A DNA stretch of 64,000 nt. Source: an uncultured Collinsella sp. (lineage in GTDB: Bacteria; Actinomycetota; Coriobacteriia; Coriobacteriales; Coriobacteriaceae). Below, in pieces: positions 1 through 8,280 of the stretch. Numbering within the stretch: position 1 is the stretch's first letter; each line of letters begins with the position of its first letter. The stretch spans positions 55,822-119,821 of the forward strand of contig CABRHX010000004.1 in the NCBI GenBank assembly GCA_902470805.1, in the 5' to 3' direction. The translations under genes and the position numbers were made by a program. Under the pieces are notes generated by a model. That model worked only from the letters and a program-made list of their open reading frames with translations, ran no database searches and had not been told where the DNA came from.

Positions 1-821
1 TCGTTGAGGATAGTCGAGCTGCCTTCATAGTCAGTTCCGGTATACTCCAGTGCCGTGCCAATATAGAGAGCCTCATTGCGCGTGAGTCGATACGAGCCGC
101 CTGCCGCGCCACCCGTAAAGGTCAGCGTCAGCCTCATGTAATCGCCAACAGGCTCAAAGCGGGCCGTCACATCGGACATAGATGTGTCCTGGACTTCAGC
201 CAGGGTGCCCGAAGCAGCATCGGCCCGGTAGTACTTGGTTTCGACAAGTTCGCAGAGCGGCTCATCCGGCATGCCGCCCTCAACATCGGGAAAATCATAG
301 GTATACGACTGGCCCTTTTCGAGTGTGACATTGCTCGGAAGCGCGCAGTCCGTGTAGCGGGAAACCACGGTCGTATTGACCCTAACGTCGCTGCCGCCAA
401 CAACATCAGTCACACCGCGGGGCATGATGGCGTCATTCGCCGGCGTGGCGGCGTTGTCGCTGGGAGTATTTTGTTCAGCGGGTGCCGCATCGTTGGATTC
501 ATCGGTGGCGCCAGTCGGGGCCGTCTGCTGAGGCTCAGCGGTGGCTTGCGCCGCCGGAGCAGCATCGGTTGCAGGCGCGGTCGTTGCGGCCGCATCCTCC
601 GCAACCGTCGGCGTCACCGGAGCCGCGGCAACCTCATCCGTCCCAGCGGCGGGATCGGCGCATTCCGTCGCCAGCGCCACGCTCGGCAGCAGCAACTGAC
701 CGACCATAAGCGCACACGCGCCGGCGCAAGCGATTTTGGCACCCACACAACGCCAAGTACCGTGAACCAGCGAGCAGGTGCGCTCACGCTGAGTTTGCTT
801 ATCGAAGTGACTTCCGTTCAT
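1..821 (-). CDS. Secreted protein with Ala/Thr/Pro-rich linker (partial, C-terminus outside window)
   Basis: An open frame starts at ATG 819-821, with AAGGAGG about 5 nt upstream, and runs off the left edge; about 273 residues are visible. Residues 25-50 form a hydrophobic signal segment ending in VALA, so export is likely. Residues 52-130 are a low-complexity Ala/Thr/Pro/Glu linker, which suggests a stalk or wall-spanning segment. After it the sequence is globular and polar, with a beta-rich look. The visible part has no family I recognise and the anchoring end is missing. An extracellular or cell-wall protein is the reasonable reading. It is divergent to the LuxR-type gene at 1049. Confidence 0.7.
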   Translation of the reverse strand, partial: MNGSHFDKQTQRERTCSLVHGTWRCVGAKIACAGACALMVGQLLLPSVALATECADPAAGTDEVAAAPVTPTVAEDAAATTAPATDAAPAAQATAEPQQTAPTGATDESNDAAPAEQNTPSDNAATPANDAIMPRGVTDVVGGSDVRVNTTVVSRYTDCALPSNVTLEKGQSYTYDFPDVEGGMPDEPLCELVETKYYRADAASGTLAEVQDTSMSDVTARFEPVGDYMRLTLTFTGGAAGGSYRLTRNEALYIGTALEYTGTDYEGSSTILN

Positions 822-847
822 AACGGCCTCCTTGGTCGTAGGGACAT

Positions 848-882
848 ACCGCCACAAAGGTGCCTGTCCCCTTTGTGGCGGT
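848..882. repeat. GGGGACAG-family palindrome
   Basis: Two 13-bp arms, ACCGCCACAAAGG (848-860) and its exact complement (870-882), flank a loop carrying CTGTCC. It lies between two divergent genes, so it is not a simple terminator. It is nearly the same as the palindromes at 2457-2496 and 35592-35626. Confidence 0.8.
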
Positions 883-918
883 CCTGTACCACCAAGATGT
901 GCCAAATGACTCCATATG

Positions 919-944
919 CCTAGGTTCGTAGATGCGAACCTAGG
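919..944. promoter_or_regulatory. Perfect 10-bp inverted repeat, possible operator
   Basis: CCTAGGTTCG (919-928) and CGAACCTAGG (935-944) are perfect inverted repeats separated by 6 nt. They sit in the divergent intergenic region about 105 bp before the LuxR-type gene. Symmetry and location fit an operator. No T-tract follows, so a terminator is less likely. Confidence 0.4.
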
Positions 945-1048
945 CCTCTACCTGCGGTTTAATTCAATATGATTTCGTTGTCGTCACACGCGTCCCAGGG
1001 ACGCTACAATCGAGGACACGACTATTCCGTCCACCCAAAGGACTGTCC

Positions 1049-2452
1049 TTGAATCTGAGCAAGCCTAAAATCAACGCGCTTCTGGCACTCGCACTGTTTA
1101 CCTTCGCCTTCCTTGCCGCCGAGTTTCGCTTCGACGTCAACGTCGGGCTGCTCGCCGGTGCCGAACGCGTTGTGATCGCACAGGGCTTTATTCTGGGCGC
1201 GAGTGTACTCGGCTTTATCGGATATGCGCCGCTGCTCGGGCTCGCACAGCGCAAAGGCCACTCATTGGCAGCCGCCAACGCCGCTGTTCCCGTCGCCATC
1301 CTGGGATTGACCCAGATCCAGTCCCCCACGGGCCCGCTTGCCCTCGAGATTCTGGGGTGCGTGGCGTTCTTTGGACTCGGCCTGCTGGGCGCCGCCACTC
1401 ACCACGCCTTTTCGTTGGCATTTCAGGATGATCCCAAGCTCGCCACCGGTGCGGGAGCGGCCTATGCCGCGGGCATCCTGATGCAGTTCGCCGTCAACCT
1501 GCTCAATTGCGGCGGTATCGCAGAGCTCATCGTCCTTGGCACAGCGACGATCGCCATCTCCGCCCTCAGCGTCGTTCCCCAAAAGGCTGCCGAGAGCTCC
1601 AGCCCCGCCATCAATCCCTTTGTTGAGCCCTCTCATGCCCTCGCCAAACAGGCATGCTGGAGCATCGCGCTCGTCATGATTCTTGCCTGCTTGTTCTCGA
1701 CCCTCGACAACGTGGTCACACTCTCCAACGCCCACGGCACCATTGCCGTGCAGACCTGGCCGCGCCTCTTTTTGGCGGCAAGCGGCCTTGCCGCCGGTCT
1801 TATCTTTGATCTTGCCGAGCGCCGATACATGGGGCTTGTCATGCTCGGCATTGCCGTGCTCTCGACCATTTCCATCCTGGCCGTCGAGGCCGGTGCCGAT
1901 CCCAACCTGGGCCTTGTCGTCTTTTACCTGAGCTCGGGCTTTTTTGTCACGTTCTTTACCGCCACCTTTACACAGCTGGCACCGCACATGCATGCGCCCG
2001 CTCTCTGGGCCGGCATGGGACGCGCCGCCAACAATGCATGCGCATTCACTACATCGGGCATCTCGCTTGCCCTTGTGACCTCGGGCAACGTTGCCCTCAT
2101 CATGATCGGTGCGCTCGTTTTGCTCGTCGCCGCCTGCGCGGCATTCGTGGCAGCCGGCCTGTTCCGCCTACCCCAAACCGAGCAGGAGCGCGAGCGCGAG
2201 CAGCTGGCAGAAGAAGTGCTCGCCGCGCCCACCGTCGAGGAGCAGCGCCAGGCCTTCATCGCCAACCACGCCCTCACCCCGCGCGAAGTCGACGTGCTCA
2301 TAGCCGTGACCCAGGATGAACGCCCGCTCAAGCAGGTCGCCGAGGAGCTCGGTATCTCGATGCGCATGGTGCAGCGCCACCTGAGCTCTATCTACCAAAA
2401 GACCGACACGCAGACGCGCGCCGGTCTCGCCAAAGCCTTCCCCTCTGCCTAA
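1049..2452 (+). CDS. Membrane-anchored LuxR-family transcriptional regulator
   Basis: This 467-residue protein has an N-terminal part of about 10-12 hydrophobic helices resembling a major facilitator fold, up to about residue 375. A charged linker follows, then a LuxR/GerE helix-turn-helix at roughly residues 405-460 (LTPREVDVL, LGISMRMVQRHLSSIY). The start is TTG, preceded by AAAGGA. Such MFS-like/LuxR fusions are abundant in Coriobacteriia. The membrane part is presumed to sense a ligand or the membrane state, and the target genes are unknown. The nearest candidates are the divergent secreted protein gene and its own promoter. The signal sensed cannot be read from the sequence. Confidence 0.85.
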   Translation: MNLSKPKINALLALALFTFAFLAAEFRFDVNVGLLAGAERVVIAQGFILGASVLGFIGYAPLLGLAQRKGHSLAAANAAVPVAILGLTQIQSPTGPLALEILGCVAFFGLGLLGAATHHAFSLAFQDDPKLATGAGAAYAAGILMQFAVNLLNCGGIAELIVLGTATIAISALSVVPQKAAESSSPAINPFVEPSHALAKQACWSIALVMILACLFSTLDNVVTLSNAHGTIAVQTWPRLFLAASGLAAGLIFDLAERRYMGLVMLGIAVLSTISILAVEAGADPNLGLVVFYLSSGFFVTFFTATFTQLAPHMHAPALWAGMGRAANNACAFTTSGISLALVTSGNVALIMIGALVLLVAACAAFVAAGLFRLPQTEQEREREQLAEEVLAAPTVEEQRQAFIANHALTPREVDVLIAVTQDERPLKQVAEELGISMRMVQRHLSSIYQKTDTQTRAGLAKAFPSA

Positions 2453-2456
2453 AACA

Positions 2457-2496
2457 AAAACCACCACAAAGGTGCTGTCCCCTTTGTGGTGGTTTT
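2457..2496. terminator. Bidirectional terminator made of a GGGGACAG-family palindrome
   Basis: Sixteen-bp perfect arms, AAAACCACCACAAAGG (2457-2472) and its complement (2481-2496), flank a loop with CTGTCC. The A and T ends allow termination both ways between the convergent genes ending at 2452 and 2503. Confidence 0.8.
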
Positions 2497-2502
2497 GATC
2501 GG

Positions 2503-3126
2503 CTAGCCTTCGAGCTGCGCCACTTTGTAGCGGTAGGCAGCGGCGATGACGTCCTTGCAGCCCTCGCGGCCCAGCTTGGCGCGGTTGACGACGATGTCTT
2601 TACCGCTCGTCATCTTCCACTTGCCGGTGCTGTAGCGCTTATAGAACGCCTCGCGCGCCTTCTGCTGCTGCTTGACCAGCTTAGCGCCCTTCTTTTTGTT
2701 GAGGCCACGCTTCTTACGCACGATCTCGACGCGGTCCTCAAAGGGTGCGGTCACCAACACGGCAATGTGGTTGGGGTTGTTACGCAGCAGGTAATCGGAC
2801 AGACGGCCTTCGATAATGCAGCTCTCGGTCTCACCCAGATCCAAAATCACCTGGCTCATCTTTTGGAACAACTTATCCGAGTACGAACGCGCATCGTAGC
2901 GGTCGGGCAGAAACGCCATGTTCTCCACGGCCAGACGCTCGTCATAGGCGGCCATCTTATCGAGCGACTCGCCCGCGCGCAGCGATGCGCGCACCAGCAG
3001 CTCGTTATCGTACAGCGGAATCCCCAACTCGTCGGCAAGCATGCGGCCAATCTCGTGGCCCTCGGCGCCAAAGTCGCGCGCGATGGTAATGACCACAGGA
3101 TTCTTCTTGTTCTCCAGATCGCTCAT
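2503..3126 (-). CDS. Cytidylate kinase-like family protein
   Basis: The protein has 207 residues from ATG 3124-3126, chosen because AAAGGAA lies just upstream; an in-frame ATG at 3171 would fall inside a palindromic repeat. It resembles the cytidylate kinase-like (AAK6/CMK-like) P-loop family found as stand-alone genes in Coriobacteriia and Firmicutes. The N-terminus VITIARDFGAEGHEIG matches the family's degenerate nucleotide-binding start. The C-terminus is rich in Lys and Arg. Family members are predicted nucleotide kinases, but their substrates are mostly not established. It lies downstream of a polar amino acid ABC transporter and may be co-transcribed, although a palindrome separates them. 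Confidence 0.75.
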   Translation of the reverse strand: MSDLENKKNPVVITIARDFGAEGHEIGRMLADELGIPLYDNELLVRASLRAGESLDKMAAYDERLAVENMAFLPDRYDARSYSDKLFQKMSQVILDLGETESCIIEGRLSDYLLRNNPNHIAVLVTAPFEDRVEIVRKKRGLNKKKGAKLVKQQQKAREAFYKRYSTGKWKMTSGKDIVVNRAKLGREGCKDVIAAAYRYKVAQLEG

Positions 3127-3142
3127 CGCGATTCCTTTCTCT

Positions 3143-3173
3143 ATGTGACAAAGGGGCTGTCCCTTTGCCACAT
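3143..3173. repeat. GGGGACAG-family palindrome
   Basis: ATGTGACAAAGGG (3143-3155) pairs with 3161-3173 with one mismatch, and the short loop completes a GGCTGTCCC core. It lies between two same-direction genes and has no T-tract. Confidence 0.7.
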
Positions 3174-3174
3174 T

Positions 3175-3813
3175 CTACGCTGCCACGATGCGACGTTGAT
3201 ATGCCCTCACCAGCAGCGAGATACCAAAGTTGAGCACAAAGTACATCGCAAACACCAGGCCGTAGAGCATAAGCACCTGCGACAGATCGATCGCGTGGGC
3301 CATCACAACGTTGGCCGTGTACATGAGCTCGGCCACGTTAATACCCGAAAGATACGAGCTGTCCTTGATGACAGTCGTGCACTGGCTAAACAGCGCCGGA
3401 ATGATCGTCTTAAACGTCTGCGGCAGAATGATGTAGCGCATGGTGGCAAAGAAGCCAAAGCCCTGGCTCTGCGCTGCCTCAAACTGGCCGCGCGGAATCG
3501 AGTTGAGACCGCCACGCACAATCTCGGCCATAACAGCGCTGGTAAACAGCGTAAAGGCGATGGTCGAAATCACAATGTCCAAACCCTGCACCGTAAAGTA
3601 GATAAACAGGATCCACAGCAGGTTTGGCGTGCAGCGGAACAGCTCGATATAGGCGCTCACCAAAATACGGAACGGGCGGGGCGCATAGCTCTTAACGAGC
3701 GCCAGCACCGTGCCAAAGATGAGCGAGAAAAAGATCGACAGCGCCGAGATCTCGATGGTCTTAACAAAGCCGCCCCAGATGTAGAGCAGGTTGGTCGCGT
3801 TGAAGATTTCCAT
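3175..3813 (-). CDS. Polar amino acid ABC transporter permease (second permease)
   Basis: This 212-residue inner membrane permease belongs to the HisM/GlnP family. It has about five transmembrane helices and the conserved cytoplasmic EAA loop (GQFEAAQSQGFGFFATMRYIILPQ, residues about 112-135) that contacts the ATPase. Its start lies 3 nt after the stop of the other permease gene, so they are one operon. Gene order is ATPase, binding protein, permease, permease. The pair should form a heterodimeric channel for a polar amino acid. The exact substrate cannot be told from sequence. Confidence 0.9.
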   Translation of the reverse strand: MEIFNATNLLYIWGGFVKTIEISALSIFFSLIFGTVLALVKSYAPRPFRILVSAYIELFRCTPNLLWILFIYFTVQGLDIVISTIAFTLFTSAVMAEIVRGGLNSIPRGQFEAAQSQGFGFFATMRYIILPQTFKTIIPALFSQCTTVIKDSSYLSGINVAELMYTANVVMAHAIDLSQVLMLYGLVFAMYFVLNFGISLLVRAYQRRIVAA

Positions 3814-3816
3814 GCG

Positions 3817-4563
3817 CTAGGCCTCCTCTACGTTGTCGAGCCCCAGCTCGGCCAGGCTCACGCCGCGCGGACGCTCCTTGGAGCGGCGCTCGAGCCACTG
3901 CACCAGCATGGCGAGCGGAAAGCAGATGATGAAGTACATAAGGCAGCAGACGATGTACCCCTGCAGGTAACCGTACAGACTCACGAAGTTGTCGGAACGG
4001 TACATAAGGTCGCCGCCGGCCACAAGCGCCAGCACCGACGTATTCTTGACCAGGTTGAGCGCCTGGTTACACAGCGGCGGAAGAATGATTTTGAATGTCT
4101 GGGGCAGCACGATGTACCAGTACGCCTGCGCACGGGTGAAGCCCTGGCTCTGGGCCGCCTCCATCTGACCGCGCGGAACCGCCTCGATACCAGTGCGGAT
4201 GACCTCCGAGATGTAGGCCGCGTGATACAGACCCACGCCCAAGAAGCCCAGCACGAACGGCGCGATACGCACCGGCTGGTCGGCACCGGTTATGGCCTGC
4301 AAAAACTGTGGACCGGCCATGTACATAAAGAGCACCTGCACGGGCAACGGGGTGTTCTGGTAAAACTCCACGTACACGCGGCTTATGGCGCGCAGCACGC
4401 GCGAACGAGTGGTGGAGAACACGCCCAGCAGCGTGCCCAGCACCAGCGACAGCAGCAGACCGGCAACGACCACCTGCAGCGTCACGCCAAAGCCCTCCCA
4501 GAAGGGCCCCATGTTTTGAAATGTCGTCGACCAACGGTCGGCGTCAAATAATCCTTCGAGCAT
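3817..4563 (-). CDS. Polar amino acid ABC transporter permease (first permease)
   Basis: A 248-residue permease of the HisM/GlnP family, with an EAA motif GQMEAAQSQGFTRAQAYW and the typical IVLPQTFKIILP. The start is ATG 4561-4563 (MLEGLF) because GGAAGGAA lies just upstream; the frame is open a little further up without a good ribosome site. It follows the binding-protein gene by 25 nt and nearly abuts the second permease gene. It forms the membrane channel together with its partner. Confidence 0.9.
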   Translation of the reverse strand: MLEGLFDADRWSTTFQNMGPFWEGFGVTLQVVVAGLLLSLVLGTLLGVFSTTRSRVLRAISRVYVEFYQNTPLPVQVLFMYMAGPQFLQAITGADQPVRIAPFVLGFLGVGLYHAAYISEVIRTGIEAVPRGQMEAAQSQGFTRAQAYWYIVLPQTFKIILPPLCNQALNLVKNTSVLALVAGGDLMYRSDNFVSLYGYLQGYIVCCLMYFIICFPLAMLVQWLERRSKERPRGVSLAELGLDNVEEA

Positions 4564-4588
4564 TTGATTCCTTCCTTGGACGATGCGC

Positions 4589-5464
4589 CTATACAAGACC
4601 CCAGGTCTTGACCTCTTGGTCGAGCCAGCCGTCGGCCAGGCGATCGCAAATCACCTGATCGACCACGGCCGAAAGGTCGCAGCCCTTCTTGGTTGCCACG
4701 CCGTAGCCCTGCTCGCCAAACTTGACCTCGGGCTGCAGCAGCTCAACGGTCTCGTTCATGTAACCGGCCAGCGTGGAGCGGTCCATGGCGAAGACGTCGA
4801 TATTGCCGGCGTCGAGCGAGCTCTTGATGATGGGGTAGCCGCTAAAGGCCCTAAACTCGGGCTTGCAGCTAAAGCCGTTGTCCTTGATCATCTGCTCGAT
4901 CAGGCCCTGCGTGGTGGCACCCTGGCTCACACCAATGACCTTACCATCCAGATCCTCAATCGAGGTAAAGCCCGAACGCTTCTTGACCATGAGTCCCACG
5001 TAGTCGGTGCGGTACGGCGTCGAGAAATCCCAGCTCTTCTTGCGCTCGTCGGTGATGGTGTAGGTCGCCGCGACCACGTCAAGTTGGCCGTTATCGATCA
5101 GCGGACCGCGCGTCTTGGGCGTTACGTCGGCAAACTCGACAAGCTCCTGGGCGCGGGCCTCCTTGTAACTCACGCCAAAGACGGCAGCGGCGATCTGGTA
5201 GCACAAATCGACTTCCATGCCCTCAAAGCGACCCTTGGCGGTGTCGTAATAGCCGTAGCCGGGAACATCCTTCTTAACGCCGGCATTCAGATGGCCGCGC
5301 GACTTAATGGCCGCAAGCTTGGACCCCTTGTCGGAGCCCTCGCCGCTGGTGGAGTTGCCGCAACCGGTAAGCGCGGCCCCCGTCAGCGTAAGCATACCGG
5401 CGCCCGCCAGCTGCAAAAAGTGACGGCGCGACACGGCCGCCCTCGTCATATCCGTCATGTCCAT
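4589..5464 (-). CDS. Amino acid ABC transporter substrate-binding lipoprotein
   Basis: A 291-residue solute-binding protein of family 3 (polar amino acids). The N-terminus carries a twin-arginine-like motif (SRRHFLQLAG) and a lipobox ending LTGC, so it is probably a lipoprotein, possibly exported by Tat. The body has the family-3 features GMEVDLCYQIA, a DVVAATYTIT segment and an SQGATTQGLI ligand-lobe motif. The start at 5464 lies 8 nt after the ATPase stop codon; ATGs at 5458 and 5449 are alternatives. It delivers the ligand to the two permeases encoded downstream. The ligand is not identifiable with confidence; glutamate, glutamine or aspartate are possible. Confidence 0.88.
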   Translation of the reverse strand: MDMTDMTRAAVSRRHFLQLAGAGMLTLTGAALTGCGNSTSGEGSDKGSKLAAIKSRGHLNAGVKKDVPGYGYYDTAKGRFEGMEVDLCYQIAAAVFGVSYKEARAQELVEFADVTPKTRGPLIDNGQLDVVAATYTITDERKKSWDFSTPYRTDYVGLMVKKRSGFTSIEDLDGKVIGVSQGATTQGLIEQMIKDNGFSCKPEFRAFSGYPIIKSSLDAGNIDVFAMDRSTLAGYMNETVELLQPEVKFGEQGYGVATKKGCDLSAVVDQVICDRLADGWLDQEVKTWGLV

Positions 5465-5472
5465 CACCGCGC

Positions 5473-6204
5473 CTAGTGCAGAATCTTGGACAGGAACTCG
5501 CGGCAACGCGGGTTCTCGGGGTTATCGAAGAAGTGCTCGGGCGTGCCCTCCTCCAGGATGCGGCCGTCCTCCATAAAGATGACGCGGTCGGCCACCTGGC
5601 GCGCAAAGCCCATCTCGTGCGTCACGCAGATCATGGTGATGTCCTCCTGCGCGAGCTCAATCATAACGTCCAGGACTTCCTGGACCATCTCGGGGTCGAG
5701 TGCCGAGGTCGGCTCGTCAAACAGGATGATAGGCTGCTTGGTGCACAGGGCACGGGCGATGGCGATGCGCTGCTGCTGACCACCCGAGAGATTCTGCGGA
5801 TACTCGCCGGCCTTATGTGCCATGCCGACGCGCTTGAGCGCAGCGATGGCGATCTCGGTCGCCTCCTCCTTGCTCTTCTTTTGCAGTTTGATGGGCGCGA
5901 GCGTCAGGTTGCCCAGCACCGTCATGTTGGGATACAGGTTGAACTGCTGAAACACCATGGAACTATACTTGCGAGCCATCTCCAGGTGATTCTTTTTGGT
6001 GAGCGGCGTACCGTCGATGACAACCTCGCCCGACGTGGGCTCCTCCAGATAATCGACGCAACGGATGAGCGTCGATTTACCCGAGCCGGAAGGCCCGATC
6101 ATTACGAGCTTCTCGCCGCGTTTGACGGTGAGGTTGATATCTTTGAGCACATGCAGGTCGCCAAAGTACTTGTTGAGATGCTTGATCTCGATCATGTCTG
6201 CCAT
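5473..6204 (-). CDS. Amino acid ABC transporter ATP-binding protein (GlnQ/HisP-like)
   Basis: A 243-residue ATPase, first gene of the polar amino acid uptake operon. It has Walker A GPSGSGKST (about 37-45), Q-loop MVFQQFNLYPNM, signature LSGGQQQR, Walker B IILFDEPTSALDPE and the H-loop histidine in CVTHEM. Length and motifs are complete. Downstream come the binding protein and two permeases, so this is a full importer. A promoter-like sequence lies about 40 nt upstream. Confidence 0.93.
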   Translation of the reverse strand: MADMIEIKHLNKYFGDLHVLKDINLTVKRGEKLVMIGPSGSGKSTLIRCVDYLEEPTSGEVVIDGTPLTKKNHLEMARKYSSMVFQQFNLYPNMTVLGNLTLAPIKLQKKSKEEATEIAIAALKRVGMAHKAGEYPQNLSGGQQQRIAIARALCTKQPIILFDEPTSALDPEMVQEVLDVMIELAQEDITMICVTHEMGFARQVADRVIFMEDGRILEEGTPEHFFDNPENPRCREFLSKILH

Positions 6205-6239
6205 GAATGTCCCTTCCCTGCGTTTACACGAGTTGAACT

Positions 6240-6268
6240 ATTGTACGGAAAGAATCACGTTTCCGCAG
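6240..6268 (-). promoter_or_regulatory. Candidate promoter of the amino acid ABC operon
   Basis: On the minus strand a TACAAT -10 box (6240-6245) is spaced 17 nt from CTGCGG (6263-6268). The same CTGCGG-17 arrangement precedes the pilus operon. The -35 box is far from consensus, so support is moderate. Confidence 0.4.
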
Positions 6269-6312
6269 CCCACACTACATTCCCGTAAAGAACCCGCAAC
6301 CTTCCACCTAGT

Positions 6313-6413
6313 CATTGGGGACAGACTTAAATGAGTACCTGCTCATTGGGCACTCATTTAAGCCCGTCCCCAATGAGCGTAGCCCGGGCACTCATTTAAG
6401 CCTGTCCCCAATG
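6313..6413. repeat. GGGGACAG-family palindrome with a duplicated right arm
   Basis: A 24-bp left arm starting CATTGGGGAC (6313-6336) is complementary, with two mismatches, to 6352-6375. The right arm is repeated at 6390-6413, 38 bp further on. Both outer ends read as GGGGAC/GTCCCC. The unit lies between the ABC operon and the YqeY gene. Confidence 0.8.
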
Positions 6414-6428
6414 AGTGCCCAGCCCAGC

Positions 6429-6460
6429 AAAAAGGGGCGCGACCATGACGGCCACGCCCC
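6429..6460 (-). terminator. Rho-independent terminator of the YqeY gene
   Basis: On the minus strand GGGGCGTGGCC pairs imperfectly with GGTCGCGCCCC and is followed by TTTTT. It lies about 30 nt after the stop codon at 6491. Confidence 0.8.
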
Positions 6461-6490
6461 CCTAAACATCAACTATGTACCGCTCGGCCC

Positions 6491-6934
6491 CTACGCGAGT
6501 TTGGCTCCGACGATCTTTGCCGCGGCCGGCTTATCGAAGTTGCCACCGGTGGCCTTGCCGAGTGCGCCCATAACCTGGCCCATCTGCTTCTTGGACGTGG
6601 CGCCCAGCTCGGCGATAACCTGCTCGATCAGGGCCTCGAGCTCCTCGCCCGAAACCTGCGCGGGCAGCAGGCTCTCCAGAATCTTGACCTGCTCGGTCAG
6701 GTTGTCGGTACGCTCCTGGTCGGTGCCGGCCTTGATGGACATCTCCAGCGTCTCGCTCGTCTGCTTGATCAGACGCTTGATCATGCTGTTGACGTCTTCC
6801 TCGGTCACATCGCGGCGCTCATTGACCTCGATATTCTTCACCTCGGCCTTAACCTGGCGAATGATGGACAGGCGAACCTTGTCCTTGGCCTTCATGGCCG
6901 CAATCATTTCCTTCTGCAGCTCTTCGTTGGTCAT
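6491..6934 (-). CDS. GatB/YqeY domain-containing protein
   Basis: A 147-residue stand-alone YqeY protein, related to the C-terminal tRNA-binding tail of GatB. The family features are DKVRLSIIRQVKAEVKN near the N-terminus, the LLPAQVSGEEL segment and the C-terminal GQVMGALGKATGG motif. ATG 6932-6934 is preferred over the TTG two codons upstream because the GAGGAGG site is then 8 nt away. YqeY proteins are thought to act in tRNA-dependent amidation or translation, but their role is poorly defined. The gene is closely followed in transcription by its own terminator. Confidence 0.9.
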   Translation of the reverse strand: MTNEELQKEMIAAMKAKDKVRLSIIRQVKAEVKNIEVNERRDVTEEDVNSMIKRLIKQTSETLEMSIKAGTDQERTDNLTEQVKILESLLPAQVSGEELEALIEQVIAELGATSKKQMGQVMGALGKATGGNFDKPAAAKIVGAKLA

Positions 6935-6988
6935 CTGCAAATCCTCCTCAATAGTGTGGGCGGCACTCGCGCGAGCACCGCCCCATGA

Positions 6989-8209
6989 TTACTCAGTCGT
7001 CGACGAATCGTCGGTCGAACTCTTGGTGACACCCTTCAGACTCACGTTATAGGGTACGTCTTTGGGCATGGGGTTGACGGTGATGTCGGCATCCTTCTTG
7101 TACTGCTCCAGCCACTCGCTGTACGCGGTGCTGGCCGCTTGCGTCTTCACCACGTTGGAGACGTACTTTTTGATGTCCTTGGGCACCTGGTTGATGTCAT
7201 CAACCTGATTATCGACATGGAAGTAGTCGGTGCACTTGATGATGTGGTAGCCATAGGTCGACTCGACGACTTCGCTCACGTCGCCCTTGTTGAGTCCCTC
7301 GAGCGCCGTCTGGTAGCTGTCGACAAAGGTGGTGAGCTTATCCCAGCCCACATCGCCCTTCTTCTCCTTGGAACCGGTGTCCTCGGAGTACTGCTCAACG
7401 GCGTCCTCAAAGCTCAGCTCACCGGAGTTGATCTTGTCCAGGCACTCCTGCGCCTTGGCCTTGGCGGCAGCCTTGTCCTCGTCGGAAGCGTCGGAATCAA
7501 CCTTGATCAGGATGTTCGACGAGCGGCGGGCGTCGTTGTAGCTGGACAGATTTTCGTTGATGTAATCGACAATCTCGCTGTCCTTGGGCTTGCTCGTGGG
7601 CGCGACGGCATCCTTGAGTTTCTGTTGCGCCAGACTCTCCTTGAGCGAGTCCTTGTAGGTGTCCTCGGTATAGCCGTAGGTCTTGAGGGTCTTCTTAAAG
7701 GCCTTGGCTCCGCCCGCGCTCTTGCACGCGTCCTTCCAAGCCTTCTCGACCTCCTCGTCCGACACCGTCACGCCGTTCTCCTTCTGTGCCTGTTGAAGCA
7801 GAATCTGCTGCGTGTAGGAGTCGATGAGTTGCTTGCGGTACTTCTTGGGCGTGAGGTCGTTGTCAACCAGATACTGCGCCCAATCCTCATCCTTGGTGTA
7901 GCCGTAGGACGTGCGCATGCTCATGATCTGCTTGGTCACGGTGTCCTCGGTAAGGTTGGTGCCGTTGATAGTGGCAGCAACACCGCCGGTCAGCTTGTAG
8001 CTCGAGGTGTCCTCAGCCTGCGACATAAGGCCGGAGCACGCCATCGCCGAGACGGAAAGCAGCATCGCCAGCACGCCGATGACCACCAGAACGATCTTGA
8101 CGGTCTTAGACACGTACGTCTTGCGCTGCTTCTTGCGAGAGCTGGAGGCAGCGCGGGCCTGCTGCTCGGGCGTCGGCGCGGCCTCGGAGTTCTTTTTCTT
8201 ATTTGCCAT
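6989..8209 (-). CDS. Membrane-anchored PrsA-like foldase (parvulin peptidyl-prolyl isomerase)
   Basis: The protein has 406 residues. A short charged cytoplasmic tail is followed by one membrane segment (about 37-58, ending SAMACSG), which could be an anchor or a lipobox. Next come a SurA_N-like chaperone segment and a parvulin domain (about residues 230-345: SNILIKVDSD, LSFEDAVEQYSEDTGS, KGDVGW, GYHIIKCTD). The start is MANKKK at 8209, with AAAGG upstream. It should fold exported proteins on the outer face of the membrane. Secreted and wall proteins in this window, such as the pilins, are possible clients. Confidence 0.85.
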   Translation of the reverse strand: MANKKKNSEAAPTPEQQARAASSSRKKQRKTYVSKTVKIVLVVIGVLAMLLSVSAMACSGLMSQAEDTSSYKLTGGVAATINGTNLTEDTVTKQIMSMRTSYGYTKDEDWAQYLVDNDLTPKKYRKQLIDSYTQQILLQQAQKENGVTVSDEEVEKAWKDACKSAGGAKAFKKTLKTYGYTEDTYKDSLKESLAQQKLKDAVAPTSKPKDSEIVDYINENLSSYNDARRSSNILIKVDSDASDEDKAAAKAKAQECLDKINSGELSFEDAVEQYSEDTGSKEKKGDVGWDKLTTFVDSYQTALEGLNKGDVSEVVESTYGYHIIKCTDYFHVDNQVDDINQVPKDIKKYVSNVVKTQAASTAYSEWLEQYKKDADITVNPMPKDVPYNVSLKGVTKSSTDDSSTTE

Positions 8210-8280
8210 AGTTGGCCTTTCGCATAACGAATCGAACAAACGCCATTGTGTCACAACGCAGCCCCCGCGGCACGCTTGGT

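Noticed and set aside
2767..4551. A 594-residue plus-strand open frame opposite the transporter genes
   Set aside because: It is the antisense shadow of three clear genes, with His/Arg/Gln-rich nonsense composition typical of high-GC antisense frames.
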